Shown here: positions 38,901-47,335 of the stretch, piece after piece
Layout of the letters: every line of letters begins with the position of its first letter
Position numbering within the stretch: the first letter of the stretch is position 1
Made by a program: the position numbers and the translations under genes
The notes under the pieces: generated by a model
The model's database searches: none
Told to the model about the DNA's origin: nothing
Seen by the model: the letters and a program-made list of their open reading frames with translations, nothing else
Source: Chitinophagaceae bacterium
Lineage (GTDB): Bacteria; Bacteroidota; Bacteroidia; Chitinophagales; Chitinophagaceae
NCBI GenBank assembly: GCA_026415715.1
Contig: JAOAGO010000011.1
Coordinates: 1-64,000 of the forward strand
Direction of reading: 5' to 3'
Length of the DNA stretch: 64,000 nucleotides

Positions 38901-39418
38901 TCGGCCGGCGTAAAACCCAGTTCAGCAAATCGTTGCAGAAGCGCTTCTGTATCTAACGTTTCTCCCGTTTTCAGTTGCAGAATATGTTTTTGAATAATGC
39001 CGGAAACGACTACTTTTTCATGCAGGGCTTCCGGATAGGTAATCAGCGCTTTTTTTTGTCCGCCTGCAGCAATTTTGGCCAATGCTTCAGAACGCAGCAT
39101 GACATGAGAAAGATTCAACTGCCGGAAATCTTTTTTTCTGCGAAAAGAGGAAGGAAAATAAAACAAATCCCAGTCCGGCAACAGATTTTCCATTGTGTTA
39201 AAAAAATAAGCGGCTTCTTCCGGATCGTTCAAAAGAAAGAGATGGTGATACCGATGCAGTTCCTGATGAAGCATCAGGGCGGCGGCTACAAAATTTCGCG
39301 AGCTGCCGCACAGATTTTCCAAATAAATTTTTTGAGGCTTAGGCAATAAAAGAACATCCGTCAGCTGTTGCAGACGGGGGGAATCCTGATACAGCTTCAA
39401 CAAACCCTTCAATTCCAT
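35978..39418 (-). CDS. mfd: Transcription-repair coupling factor
   Basis: Mfd, a DNA translocase that removes RNA polymerase stalled at lesions and recruits UvrA. 1146 residues, normal. Seen: the N-terminal UvrB-homology region (LRGGIIDIYTFGNEKPYRIE), the RNA-polymerase-interacting domain (LQPGDYVTHIDHGIGIFSGLQ), the RecG-like helicase with Walker A GDVGFGKTEIAIRAAF, DEEQKFGVGHKEKIK, TATPIPRTLQFS and CTNIVESGLDIPNVN, and the C-terminal TRCF domain. The frame starts at 39439, but that lies upstream of a TATTTTTG promoter element (39428-39435), so the ATG at 39418 is chosen. Confidence 0.96.
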   Translation of the reverse strand: MELKGLLKLYQDSPRLQQLTDVLLLPKPQKIYLENLCGSSRNFVAAALMLHQELHRYHHLFLLNDPEEAAYFFNTMENLLPDWDLFYFPSSFRRKKDFRQLNLSHVMLRSEALAKIAAGGQKKALITYPEALHEKVVVSGIIQKHILQLKTGETLDTEALLQRFAELGFTPADFVYEPGQYALRGGIIDIYTFGNEKPYRIELNNTQIDSIRIFDPETQLSEKKITEVQIIPDVEAIATEEKHISLFDFLSDHTLYWVQDYSVIKETLLECNRELENFLAQHHEAGKEDTEEEIFPARKHVKVEDFIKADDLQRAVSSHHVVFFEHDFAGNGQESVHIFSFATRPQPAFNKKFDWLIRDLQEKKQAGYEIYLFSSNPGQTERLQSIFDDLQANVDFIAIHKALHEGFTDDELRISCYTDHQIFQRYHKYSIRQAYSKNRALTLKMLRELQPGDYVTHIDHGIGIFSGLQKIEVNGRMQEAVRLIYKDNDILYVNINSLHKISKYTGKDGTPPKVDKLGSDAWRKLKEKTKKKVKEIAFDLIRLYAQRKSVKGFQHSPDSYLQTELEASFMYEDTPDQSRATAEVKKDMESPAPMDRLICGDVGFGKTEIAIRAAFKTCVDGKQAAVLVPTTILAFQHYQTFRERLKDFPVTIDYINRFKSAKEKKETLQKLKEGKTDIIIGTHALLSKDVVFKDLGLLIIDEEQKFGVGHKEKIKTLRTHVDCLTLTATPIPRTLQFSLMGARDLSIINTPPPNRQPIHTEIKVFSDDFIREAIYFENERGGQVFFIHNRIAGLQEMADLIQSLCPDLNVSVAHGQMPGHELENRILDFIERKSDVLVCTNIVESGLDIPNVNTILIHNAHQFGLSDLHQLRGRVGRSNKKAFCYLLIPSWTTLPGDARKRLLTLEQFSDLGSGFQIAMRDLDIRGAGNLLGAEQSGFIAEIGLETYQKILDEAIRELKRTEFHDLFREEISKQDDYVQDCTIDTDLEILIPDGYVENITERLSLYQRLDNCENEEDMERLKSELIDRFGPVPAPVEDLFTTLRCRHLAVKLGFEKMSLKENTLHCYFINRPDSPYFESDLFHKILQFLQTQTRHARLKQTGRMFFIVVDNIMNMQSVYEFLHRMHCFCSETRPTSTLPTTTQAIL

Positions 39419-39427
39419 TTTATAATG

Positions 39428-39435
39428 CAAAAATA
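39428..39435 (-). promoter_or_regulatory. Candidate minus-7 element of mfd
   Basis: TATTTTTG on the minus strand ends 9 bp before the chosen mfd ATG. This would give an almost leaderless transcript and argues against the longer start at 39439. No minus-33 TTTG was seen. Confidence 0.4.
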
Positions 39436-39664
39436 ACAAAATACACAGCGCGGATGTTGTTTTGTTTATGCTTTCATATAAACATTCTGTAAATAATTTG
39501 TGAAGTCAGGGGGGTTGTCTTCACCCGGGCTGAAGAATGAGATTTGTTGAGCCAACAGGCGAAATAAATTTTATATGAGGAACATATGTAAAATTCTGTT
39601 TCAGTAAAAATTCAGAAAACATACAATTACATGATGAAATGTTTATTTTTACCGGCAAGGCAGT

Positions 39665-40969
39665 ATGCAAACGGCTTCAAAAAAGATAATTCATGGCTGG
39701 GCCATGTATGACTGGGCAGGCTCTGCCTATAATCTGGTTATTACCTCTACTATTTTTCCAACCTATTTTGAATCGGTAGCGGTAGATTCCCCTTCTTCAA
39801 AAACGGTCACTTTTCTGGGGCGGCAGTATGAAAATACCGCGTTGTATAACTATGCCATGGCGCTTGCATTGATGTTGGTGGCTGTCAGCTCACCGCTTTT
39901 GTCTTCCATTGCGGATTACAAGGGTAATAAAAAGAAATTTCTGAATGTTTACCTCACCGCGGGAAGCATGGCCTGCGCCTTGTTGTATTTTTTTGACAGA
40001 AGCAACTTGTGGCTTGGGGTTCTCGGTATCATAGTTGCCTGTGTGGCTTTCTGGGGCGGACAGGTTTTTTATAACGCATATCTTCCGGAAATTGCCGCAC
40101 CGGAAGACCGCGATGCCGTGAGTGCAAAAGGATTCATTTACGGATACATAGGAAGCGTTATCCTGCAACTCATTTGTTTTCTTTTTGTTCTTTTTCCGGA
40201 GTGGTGGGGAATAACCGAACAGAAAGCCTCTCAACTTTCGTTCTTTCTTGTCGGATTGTGGTGGTTTATTTTCGGAAAATATGCCTTACGACGTTTGCCG
40301 GTATCTGCGGCAGCAGGAATAGAAAAAAATACAGGTGAGATATTATCTAAAGGATATGCTGAGTTGCGAATGGTATGGCATCAGGTAAAACAACTCACCA
40401 CACTGAAGCGATATCTCGGCGCCTTTTTTTTCTACAATATGGCGGTGCAAACCGTAATGCTCGTGGCTGTGCTGTACGGGAAAAGTGAGTTGGAGATACC
40501 CACCAAAAATCTGATCGTTTCCATCCTCATCATTCAGTTGATTGCCATACCCGGCGCCTGGTTTATTTCCAGGCTATCGGCGAAAATAGGCAACCTGAAT
40601 ACGCTGATGGTTTTGGTGATTGTTTGGATTCTGATTTGCATGGCCGGTTATTTTCTTCCGGCAGGAGGGGTATATCCGTTTTATGCGCTCGGGGCGGCTG
40701 TTGGATTTGTGATGGGGGGTATTCAATCGCTGAGTCGCTCCACCTACGCCAAGCTCATGCCGGAAACAAAAGATACCGCTTCGTTTTTCAGCTTTTATGA
40801 TGTGACGGAAAAAATAGCGGCCGTGGTAGGCATGTTTAGTTTTGGCTTTATTACCGAGCTTACGCGTACACAACGAAATGCCGTGCTGGCAGTAGCGGTA
40901 TTTTTTGTATTGGGCTTGATTTTGCTTATCTATACCCGTTCAGCGCAGAAAAAGGAGCGCTTTGTTTAG
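39665..40969 (+). CDS. MFS transporter, UMF1/Atg22-like family
   Basis: A 434-residue polytopic inner-membrane protein with about twelve hydrophobic segments. The N-terminal GWAMYDWAGSAYNLVITSTIFPTYF is the signature of the UMF1 family (bacterial relatives of the fungal vacuolar effluxer Atg22). Further marks are SPLLSSIADYKGNKKKFL in the first cytoplasmic loop and GGIQSLSRSTYAKLMPETKDTASFFSFYDVTEKIAAVVG in the second half. The substrate is unknown; amino-acid efflux is proposed for the fungal protein but cannot be transferred. The MBL hydrolase starts 41 bp downstream, so they may form a pair. Confidence 0.85.
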   Translation: MQTASKKIIHGWAMYDWAGSAYNLVITSTIFPTYFESVAVDSPSSKTVTFLGRQYENTALYNYAMALALMLVAVSSPLLSSIADYKGNKKKFLNVYLTAGSMACALLYFFDRSNLWLGVLGIIVACVAFWGGQVFYNAYLPEIAAPEDRDAVSAKGFIYGYIGSVILQLICFLFVLFPEWWGITEQKASQLSFFLVGLWWFIFGKYALRRLPVSAAAGIEKNTGEILSKGYAELRMVWHQVKQLTTLKRYLGAFFFYNMAVQTVMLVAVLYGKSELEIPTKNLIVSILIIQLIAIPGAWFISRLSAKIGNLNTLMVLVIVWILICMAGYFLPAGGVYPFYALGAAVGFVMGGIQSLSRSTYAKLMPETKDTASFFSFYDVTEKIAAVVGMFSFGFITELTRTQRNAVLAVAVFFVLGLILLIYTRSAQKKERFV

Positions 40970-41010
40970 TTTCGGTAAACAGATATTTGAAGTAAAATAA
41001 AAATGATTTT

Positions 41011-41871
41011 ATGAAATTATATTCCGTTTCGGCAGGCTATTTTAAGTTAGATGGTGGGGCCATGTTTGGTGTGGTGCCTAAAAGTATATGGAATAAAATT
41101 AATCCGGCCGACGAAAACAACATGTGCAGCTGGGCCATGCGTTGCCTGCTGGTGGAAGATGGCAATCGTTTGATACTTATTGACAACGGAATCGGAGATA
41201 AACAGGATGAAAAATTTTTCAGTTATTATTATCTGCATGGCGATGATTCGCTCGAAGGTTCGCTGAACAAGCTTGGGTTTAGTATGGCGGATATCTCGGA
41301 TGTCATTCTCACGCATCTGCATTTTGACCATTGCGGAGGTAGCATCGTTCGTCGCGGCAATCAACTTTTACCGGCTTTTCCGAATGCAACGTACTGGAGT
41401 AACCGGTTTCATTGGCAGTGGGCGGTACAGCCTAATGAAAGAGAAAAAGCTTCATTTCTGAAAGAAAATATTCTCCCCCTTCAGGAAAGCGGGCAGCTTC
41501 GCTTTGTGGAGGCTGATGAAACCGTCGTGGACTCCGGCGGAGTCGTTCCGTTTTCTGAAACGATATCTATACGATTTGTAAACGGACACACCCGCGCCAT
41601 GATGCTGCCGCAAATAACCTATAAAAATCATACGGTAGTTTTTATGGCTGATTTGCTGCCTTCGGCAGGGCATATCCCCATCCCGTATATCATGGCTTAT
41701 GATATGTTTCCGCTGACGACGCTGCAGGAAAAAAAACAATTTCTGCAACAGGCGCTCAATGAAAATTTCATTCTGTTTTTTGAACACGATCCGCAGCACG
41801 AATGCTGCACACTTCAGCAAACCGAAAAAGGGATTCGTCCTTCGGCATTTTTCCCGCTGTCTGAACTGTGA
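41011..41871 (+). CDS. MBL-fold metallo-hydrolase
   Basis: A 286-residue metallo-beta-lactamase-fold enzyme. Seen: the metal motif THLHFDHCGG near residues 108-117 (HxHxDH), a downstream His in VNGHTRAMMLPQ, the metal-bridging Asp in FMADLLPS, and a final His in FEHDPQHE. The N-terminal GGAMFGVVPKSIWNK matches the quorum-lactonase-like and broad MBL subgroup, but the substrate cannot be predicted. There is no signal peptide, so it acts in the cytoplasm. It lies 41 bp after the UMF1 transporter and before an AT-rich region with decayed mazEF. Confidence 0.87.
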   Translation: MKLYSVSAGYFKLDGGAMFGVVPKSIWNKINPADENNMCSWAMRCLLVEDGNRLILIDNGIGDKQDEKFFSYYYLHGDDSLEGSLNKLGFSMADISDVILTHLHFDHCGGSIVRRGNQLLPAFPNATYWSNRFHWQWAVQPNEREKASFLKENILPLQESGQLRFVEADETVVDSGGVVPFSETISIRFVNGHTRAMMLPQITYKNHTVVFMADLLPSAGHIPIPYIMAYDMFPLTTLQEKKQFLQQALNENFILFFEHDPQHECCTLQQTEKGIRPSAFFPLSEL

Positions 41872-41990
41872 TGATGAAAAAGTTTTGAATACGCCAACGA
41901 TAGGAAATTTTTTAAAATTGAGGAATTGTAAAAGTTTCTGTTACAATTAGTTTTTAAAAGCTTAATTTAAGTAGAACTGAGTCCTAATTT

Positions 41991-42352
41991 TCAGATTAAC
42001 TTCTTGCCGTATTTTGTTTTTTGCTTCTCATCAACAAAAGTCTCTCTAATTACTTTTTTACAATTTCAATTTCTTTATTTCTCAATTTTTCATAAATTTT
42101 AATGACACGCTTTCTATTAATTTTACTTATTTGATCAATTGCAATCCAACCTTTTATCTAATTGTGTTTTACTTCAACTCTTGTAGGATAGGGATTAGAG
42201 CGGCTGGTCATTGGTGCAGTTCCGACGGTCTGTAAGTATTTATTCATTTCATCAGGCGACAAAATCACGCAGGTCCTTGTTTTATTCATTTCACTTCCTG
42301 TTGTAGGGTCAGGATTTACTAATATAATATCATATTGAAAAATATGCTCCAT
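41991..42352 (-). pseudogene. mazF: Decayed MazF/PemK-type toxin gene
   Basis: The first 64 codons (ATG at 42352) read YDIILVNPDPTTGSEMNKTR, CVILSPDEMNK and PMTSRSNPYPTRVEVKHN, a clear MazF/PemK endoribonuclease N-terminal half. An in-frame TAG at 42158-42160 stops it. In the same frame beyond the stop, the conserved rest continues (IKGWIAIDQISKINRKRVIK, then a helix with EKLRNKE), and it needs a frameshift in the T-run at 42054-42059 to reach the usual ending VIRETFVD. Intact MazF is about 110 residues. With the catalytic domain truncated the toxin should be dead. The gene overlaps the mazE stop by 1 bp, as in live pairs. Local base composition is much more AT-rich than the neighbours. Confidence 0.88.
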
Positions 42353-42587
42353 TATTCAAAACATTCGTCCTCAAAAAAATCATGAATCAAAAGCTGATCA
42401 TCGCCATTTTCATGCATTTTTTTGAATGCCTTTTCTCATCCGTTTCTTGTTTTTGATTTTGGCTTAATGATGATATAATTCTTCTCCGGGATAAGTTCTA
42501 GTTTATCGCCGATATTATACTTTTAAGAATGGTTTTTGAAAGCCGGATACCTCTGGAGTTTCCGATATGAATGACAGGGACTTCCAT
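42352..42587 (-). pseudogene. mazE: Decayed MazE-type antitoxin gene
   Basis: From ATG 42587-42585 the reading is MEVPVIHIGNSRGIRLSKTI, the AbrB/MazE swapped-hairpin DNA-binding domain. A frameshift around 42520-42526 is needed to continue into YNIGDKLELIPEKNYIIIKP. A TGA at 42436-42438 replaces the Trp usual in the NGWEKAF segment. The C-terminal toxin-binding tail (KKMHENGDDQLL, HDFFEDE) is still readable and ends at TAA 42352-42354, overlapping the mazF ATG. Both genes therefore carry two lesions each. The pair is a remnant of a horizontally acquired type II toxin-antitoxin module. Confidence 0.85.
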
Positions 42588-42635
42588 GTTCAATGATTTG
42601 TTATTACACAGCATTCAAAAAAAAATTGTCAAATA

Positions 42636-42849
42636 GCTCATTAGCGAGATGCAGACAAAGGGCTGAGGCATGCGGAGGGCGAACGAAGTGAGGTGCGAAG
42701 CGGCTGCCGGCTTCTTCATTTCAGTAAACCCGGTTTTGGTATGAGATATTTTGCACAGGTTCATCCGGCGCCACCCGGCCGCCGCAAGCACGGTTACCCC
42801 GGAGCACGCCTGACTACAGCCGAACAGCGTGACAGACGGCGACAGCCCC
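42636..42849 (-). repeat. Dispersed intergenic repeat, copy 4 (upstream of icmF)
   Basis: 214 bp, the longest copy. On the minus strand it begins GGGGCTGTCGCCGTCTG, has GGCTGTAGTC in the centre-left, contains a unique middle part not seen in other copies, then CACTTCGTTCGCCCTCC (shared with copy 5) and ends CAGCCCTTTG...ATCTCGCTAATGAGC. It lies between the decayed mazEF and icmF, 91 bp before the icmF ATG. The insert-like middle (about 42700-42780) may be a secondary insertion. Confidence 0.7.
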
Positions 42850-42916
42850 AATGCATAAAAAAAAGTCAAATCTTACGCCGGCTTCTCTTCAAGCTAACGC
42901 TCATTCGTTTTTTGTC

Positions 42917-42924
42917 TAAATTTG
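42917..42924 (+). promoter_or_regulatory. Candidate minus-7 element of icmF
   Basis: TAAATTTG (followed by C) matches the Bacteroidota minus-7 consensus and ends 16 bp before the icmF ATG. A clear minus-33 box is not visible. It lies just downstream of repeat copy 4. Confidence 0.45.
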
Positions 42925-42940
42925 CATTGGCACACCCCTC

Positions 42941-45900
42941 ATGAAAATACCAGAAAATAGAGTTCGTATTGTAACGGCCGCCAGCCTCTTCGACGGCCAC
43001 GACGCCGCGATTAACATCATGCGCCGCATTTTGCAAAGCAAAGGAGCAGAAATTATTCATTTAGGACATAACCGCCCGGTAAAAGAAATTGTGGAAGCCG
43101 CCATGGAAGAAGATGCCCACGCCATAGCCATAACCAGCTATCAGGGCGGGCACATGGAATTTTTCAAATACATGAAAGACCTGCTGCAGGAAAACGACTG
43201 CAGCCATATCCGCATCTTCGGCGGGGGCGGCGGAACCATACTGCCTTCGGAAATGGAAGAACTGCACCGCTACGGCATCACCCGCATCTACTCGCCCGAC
43301 GACGGGCGGCGGATGGGGCTTGAAGGGATGATTGAAGACGTGATTCACAAAGCGGCCGGCGCCTCTGAACATATCTTCGGCCGTTTTTCGTGGAACGGCA
43401 GGCTGCCTTTGGATGAAAAGAAAGATGTTCGTAAAATAGCCCGCGCCATTACGCTGGCAGAAAACGGGCTGGATTATACTTCGCTGCTGAATGAAATAAA
43501 AGCATCGGCAGCCAATGCTCCTTCCGTAATTCCCGTACTGGGCATAACGGGCACCGGCGGTGCAGGTAAAAGCAGCGTTACCGACGAAATCGTGCGCCGC
43601 TTTTTAACCAATTTTGAAGACAAAACCGTAGCAGTTATCTCGGTTGACCCCTCGCGGAAAAAAACCGGTGGGGCATTACTGGGCGACCGCATCCGCATGA
43701 ATGCCATCAGCAGTCCGCGGGCCTACATGCGAAGCCTGGCCACCCGGCAAGACAATGCTTCGCTGAGCAGCGTAGTAACCAAAGCCATTGAAATCTGCAA
43801 GGCGGCGGGTTTTGACTTCATCCTTCTGGAATCGGCCGGAACGGGACAAAGCGATACGAGCATTGTGGACTTCTGCGATGTGAGTATGTATGTGATGACC
43901 CCGGAATACGGCGCCGCTTCGCAACTTGAAAAAATCAACATGCTCGACTATGCCGACCTGATTTGCCTGAACAAAGCCGACAAACCCGGCGCCCTTGACG
44001 CCCTGGCCGACATTCGTAAACAATACAAAAGAAACCATAAGCTGTTTCAGGCATCCGACGAGCAACTGCCGGTATTTTCCACCATGGCCAGCAAGTTTAA
44101 CGACGACGGCGTAAACCGCCTTTTTATACGCCTGCTGGACATCATAGCGCAAAAAACCGGAGTGCATTTCGGCAATTACCAATTTGCCGAAACGGCAAAA
44201 CTGACGCAGGCCGTGATTCCTCCGCAGCGCATTCGCTACCTGTCGGAAATTGCGGAAAGCATCAGAGATTACAATAAACTGGTTGATGAACAATCGGGTA
44301 TAGCATCGGTTCTGTATCAGATTCGTGGCGCCCTTCAGGCCCTCAAAGAAAAGAAAGATACATCCGAAGACACCGAAAAAGCCATAGCAGCCCTTGAAAA
44401 AGAATATGCGTTTTATTATGATCAGCTTACCCCCGTGGCCCGCAAACTGATATTGAACTGGCCCGAAAAACAGAAAGCCTACCGCCAGGATTATTATGAA
44501 TATACCGTGCGGGATAAAGTGATACGGCAACCGTTGTTTACCACCAGCCTCAGCGGTACGAGAATACCCAAGGTAAGCCTGCCGAAATACAAAGACTGGG
44601 GGGATATTCTGCGCTGGCAGGCGCAGGAAAATGCCCCGGGGCACTTTCCTTTTACGGCCGGCGTGTTTCCGCTGAAACGCGAAGGCGAAGACCCAACCCG
44701 CATGTTTGCCGGCGAAGGATGCCCCGAACGCACCAACAAACGCTTTCACTATGTTAGTATTGGCCAGCCGGCGCACCGACTTTCTACGGCGTTTGACAGC
44801 GTAACCTTGTACGGCGAAGATCCCGACTACCGGCCCGATATATACGGAAAAATCGGAAACAGCGGCGTAAGCGTTGCCACGGTGGATGATGCCAAAAAAC
44901 TCTACAGCGGGTTTGACCTGTGTCATCCCAAAACCTCCGTATCCATGACCATCAACGGTCCGGCGCCCATCATACTGGCATTCTTTATGAATGCCGCCAT
45001 TGACCAGCAATGTGAAAAATGGATTGCCGAAAACGGGCAATGGCATCGGGTACAGGAAGCGCTGCAGCGCAAATATCCCGATGGTGATGTGCCGCGCTAC
45101 CTGAATCCCAACGAGCCGGGCGAACATCCCGTATTTCTTTATGCCGATCAAAATCAGGTTACCCTTCCCGAAGGGCAGCCGGTGCTGGGACTGGGCTTGC
45201 TTGGGCTTAGCGGCGATGAAGTGCTGCCGCCCGACATTTACGAGCAGTGTAAACGGGCCGCCCTGCAGCAGGTAAGAGGCACCGTGCAGGCCGACATTCT
45301 GAAAGAAGACCAGGCGCAAAACACCTGCATCTTTTCCACCGAATTTGCCCTGAAGCTCATGGGCGACGTGCAGGAATATTTCATCCAAAACAAAGTGCGT
45401 AATTTTTACTCGGTATCCATCAGCGGCTATCATATTGCCGAAGCCGGCGCCAACCCCATTACCCAACTGGCTTTTACGCTGGCCAACGGCTTTACCTATG
45501 TGGAATATTACCTGAGCCGCGGCATGCACATTGATGATTTTGCGCCCAACCTTTCCTTCTTTTTCAGCAACGGCATGGATGCCGAGTACAGCGTAATCGG
45601 TCGGGTAGCCCGCCGCATCTGGGCTAAGGCCATGAAGTATAAATATAACGCCGGCAAGCGAAGCCAGATGCTGAAATATCACATCCAGACATCGGGCCGC
45701 AGCCTGCATGCGCAGGAAATTGACTTTAACGACATCCGCACCACGCTGCAGGCGCTGTACGCCATTTACGACAACTGCAATTCGCTTCACACCAACGCTT
45801 ACGACGAGGCCATTACCACCCCCACCGAAGAAAGCGTACGCCGGGCCATGGCCATTCAGCTCATCATCAACCGCGAATTGGGAACGGCCAGGGCGGAAAA

Positions 45901-46375
45901 TTTTCTGCAGGGCTCCTTCATTATAGAAGAGCTGACCGACCTGGTGGAAGAAGCCGTGCTGGCCGAGTTTGACCGCATTACGGAGCGGGGCGGCGTGCTC
46001 GGCGCCATGGAACGCATGTACCAGCGAAACAAAATACAGGAAGAAAGCCTGTATTACGAACACCTGAAACACACTGGCGAGCTTCCCATCATCGGCGTCA
46101 ATACGTTTTTAAACAAAAAAGGAAGTCCCACCATAGTGCCCGACGAAGTAATCCGCAGCACCGAAAAAGAAAAAGAAGCGCAAATTCAAAACCTCAAATC
46201 CTTTCAGCGCCGCCATGCGCAAAAAGCGCCTGAAATGTTGCGCCGGCTGAAACAAACGGCCATACAAAACGGTAACCTGTTTGCCGAGCTGATGGAAACT
46301 GTAAAGTGTTGCTCGCTGGGACAAATTACGCATGCCTTGTACGAAGTGGGCGGGCAGTACAGGAGAAATATGTAG
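42941..46375 (+). CDS. icmF: Fused isobutyryl-CoA mutase (IcmF) / methylmalonyl-CoA mutase family
   Basis: A 1144-residue adenosylcobalamin-dependent acyl-CoA mutase with its own G-protein chaperone. Domains in order: N-terminal B12-binding domain with the lower-ligand motif [10 protein letters not shown] (His20) and later GGGGTI (1 to about 140); MeaI-type GTPase with P-loop [12 protein letters not shown] near residue 200, [21 protein letters not shown] and LNKAD (about 150-420); linker; and the catalytic TIM barrel with [38 protein letters not shown] (about 570-1110). Order and length match IcmF, which interconverts isobutyryl- and butyryl-CoA. Some IcmF-like enzymes prefer isovaleryl/pivalyl-CoA, so the exact substrate is uncertain. 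It is flanked by repeat copies 4 and 5. Confidence 0.93.
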   Translation: MKIPENRVRIVTAASLFDGHDAAINIMRRILQSKGAEIIHLGHNRPVKEIVEAAMEEDAHAIAITSYQGGHMEFFKYMKDLLQENDCSHIRIFGGGGGTILPSEMEELHRYGITRIYSPDDGRRMGLEGMIEDVIHKAAGASEHIFGRFSWNGRLPLDEKKDVRKIARAITLAENGLDYTSLLNEIKASAANAPSVIPVLGITGTGGAGKSSVTDEIVRRFLTNFEDKTVAVISVDPSRKKTGGALLGDRIRMNAISSPRAYMRSLATRQDNASLSSVVTKAIEICKAAGFDFILLESAGTGQSDTSIVDFCDVSMYVMTPEYGAASQLEKINMLDYADLICLNKADKPGALDALADIRKQYKRNHKLFQASDEQLPVFSTMASKFNDDGVNRLFIRLLDIIAQKTGVHFGNYQFAETAKLTQAVIPPQRIRYLSEIAESIRDYNKLVDEQSGIASVLYQIRGALQALKEKKDTSEDTEKAIAALEKEYAFYYDQLTPVARKLILNWPEKQKAYRQDYYEYTVRDKVIRQPLFTTSLSGTRIPKVSLPKYKDWGDILRWQAQENAPGHFPFTAGVFPLKREGEDPTRMFAGEGCPERTNKRFHYVSIGQPAHRLSTAFDSVTLYGEDPDYRPDIYGKIGNSGVSVATVDDAKKLYSGFDLCHPKTSVSMTINGPAPIILAFFMNAAIDQQCEKWIAENGQWHRVQEALQRKYPDGDVPRYLNPNEPGEHPVFLYADQNQVTLPEGQPVLGLGLLGLSGDEVLPPDIYEQCKRAALQQVRGTVQADILKEDQAQNTCIFSTEFALKLMGDVQEYFIQNKVRNFYSVSISGYHIAEAGANPITQLAFTLANGFTYVEYYLSRGMHIDDFAPNLSFFFSNGMDAEYSVIGRVARRIWAKAMKYKYNAGKRSQMLKYHIQTSGRSLHAQEIDFNDIRTTLQALYAIYDNCNSLHTNAYDEAITTPTEESVRRAMAIQLIINRELGTARAENFLQGSFIIEELTDLVEEAVLAEFDRITERGGVLGAMERMYQRNKIQEESLYYEHLKHTGELPIIGVNTFLNKKGSPTIVPDEVIRSTEKEKEAQIQNLKSFQRRHAQKAPEMLRRLKQTAIQNGNLFAELMETVKCCSLGQITHALYEVGGQYRRNM

Positions 46376-46385
46376 ATGTTTTTTT

Positions 46386-46570
46386 GGGGCTCTCATCGTC
46401 CCGCCTTCGGCGGGCAAGTTCGCTAATCGGCTTTAGTCCCCCGCCACTTGCCCCGATTATTCGGGGTACAAGCTACGCTATCTCTTCGGCCGGTTCGCCG
46501 CAGGCTTCCCGGCCTCACTTCGTTCGCCTTCCAGGCAGGGCAGCCCTTCGGCTATAGATCGCTAATCAAC
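46386..46570 (+). repeat. Dispersed intergenic repeat, copy 5 (downstream of icmF)
   Basis: 185 bp starting GGGGCTCTCATCG, 10 bp after the icmF stop. It holds a hairpin CCCGCC-TTC-GGCGGG (46400-46414), the box TTTAGTCCCCCGC, a second hairpin CCCCGA-TTAT-TCGGGG (46451-46466), CACTTCGTTCGCCTTCC, and the end GGGCAGCCCTTCGGC...GATCGCTAATC. It has the same order of parts as copy 3, so these two are the best reference copies. Confidence 0.8.
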
Positions 46571-46804
46571 TGTTTTGTTGCCGGTTAGCTTATAATGGCA
46601 GCATGCAATTTTTTGTTGATAATTTTTAAACAAATCTGAATGAATAAAAAAGAATTCATGAAAGAGGGCAGCATACAGAAGCGGATGCTTGAAGCACGAA
46701 TGGAAGTAAAAAAGAAAAACGAGGGGTAATAGTTACAGCATTCAATCAAAACACAAACCGGCCAACCATCTTATCTCTTCATATATCTTCAGTAATTTCG
46801 CTGT
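46571..46804. other. Intergenic stretch with one possible 29-aa ORF
   Basis: 234 bp between repeat copy 5 and the DUF4286 gene. The only coding candidate is ATG 46640 to TAA 46729 (29 residues, MNKKEFMKEGSIQKRMLEAR and a Lys-rich end). It is lysine- and glutamate-rich, as short ORFs in AT-rich DNA often are. I see no convincing ribosome binding site and no recognised family. TAATTTCG at 46793-46800, one base off the minus-7 consensus, may be the promoter of the next gene. Confidence 0.35.
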
Positions 46805-47131
46805 ATGATCATCTACAACGTTACCGTAAAAGTGAACCGCAGCGTGGCCGATAGCTGGTATCTGTGGCTGAAGCAGGAACATGTGCCTGAAATGCTGGCC
46901 ACGGGATGTTTTACCGGCGCCCGCATCATGCGCCTGCTGGAGGCCGGCCCTGCCGACGACCCGACCTGGGCCATACAATACCAGGCGCCCGATAAACAAC
47001 ACTTAGACCGTTACCTCAATCAGTTCGCCGATAACATGCGAAATAAAGCGCTGGACAAATGGAAAGACCGGTTTGTGGCTTTCCGCACTGTGTTGCAACT
47101 GACCGATGTATGCGAAAGCCCTCAGCCATAG
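46805..47131 (+). CDS. DUF4286 family protein
   Basis: A 108-residue cytoplasmic protein. MIIYNVTVKVN, then DSWYLWLKQEHVPEMLATGCFTGARIMRLL, YQAPDKQHLDRYLNQFADNMR and a final FRTVLQLT are the hallmarks of DUF4286, a small ferredoxin-like (ABM-type) alpha/beta family common in Bacteroidota. The fold resembles small monooxygenases, but no catalytic residues are known and no function should be assigned. It lies 54 bp before the bTHX gene on the same strand. Confidence 0.85.
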   Translation: MIIYNVTVKVNRSVADSWYLWLKQEHVPEMLATGCFTGARIMRLLEAGPADDPTWAIQYQAPDKQHLDRYLNQFADNMRNKALDKWKDRFVAFRTVLQLTDVCESPQP

Positions 47132-47185
47132 CTTCCCCTTTTTTTTCATTCGGTAAGTTTTTGCAACTTTGCCCAAAATATCAGT

Positions 47186-47335
47186 ATGGGAAAAGGAGAT
47201 AAACGAACAGCCAAAGGAAAACGATTTAAAGGGTCTTTCGGAAAAAGCCGGCCCCGGAAAAAGAAGAAAAACACAAAAAGCGCTAATCTTCCGGCCCCGG
47301 AAACTCCAGCTACCCAAACCGATCATTCAGGCTAA
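47186..47335 (+). CDS. 30S ribosomal protein bTHX
   Basis: A 49-residue very basic protein. It starts MGKGDKRTAKGKRFKGSFGK and continues SRPRKKKKN, which is the Bacteroidota version of ribosomal protein THX, a small peptide that sits in the head of the 30S subunit. The C-terminal 17 residues are a low-complexity Ala/Pro/Thr tail. The start is fixed by the invariant MGKGD. The last 26 bp overlap the 3' end of the convergent recQ gene. It may be co-transcribed with the DUF4286 gene. Confidence 0.9.
   Translation: MGKGDKRTAKGKRFKGSFGKSRPRKKKKNTKSANLPAPETPATQTDHSG

Noticed and set aside
43676-46072. 798-codon open frame antisense to icmF
   Set aside because: It is a mirror frame of the highly biased icmF coding sequence. 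The translation is rich in Phe, His, Val and Gly without any recognisable domain, whereas the plus strand encodes a full IcmF.
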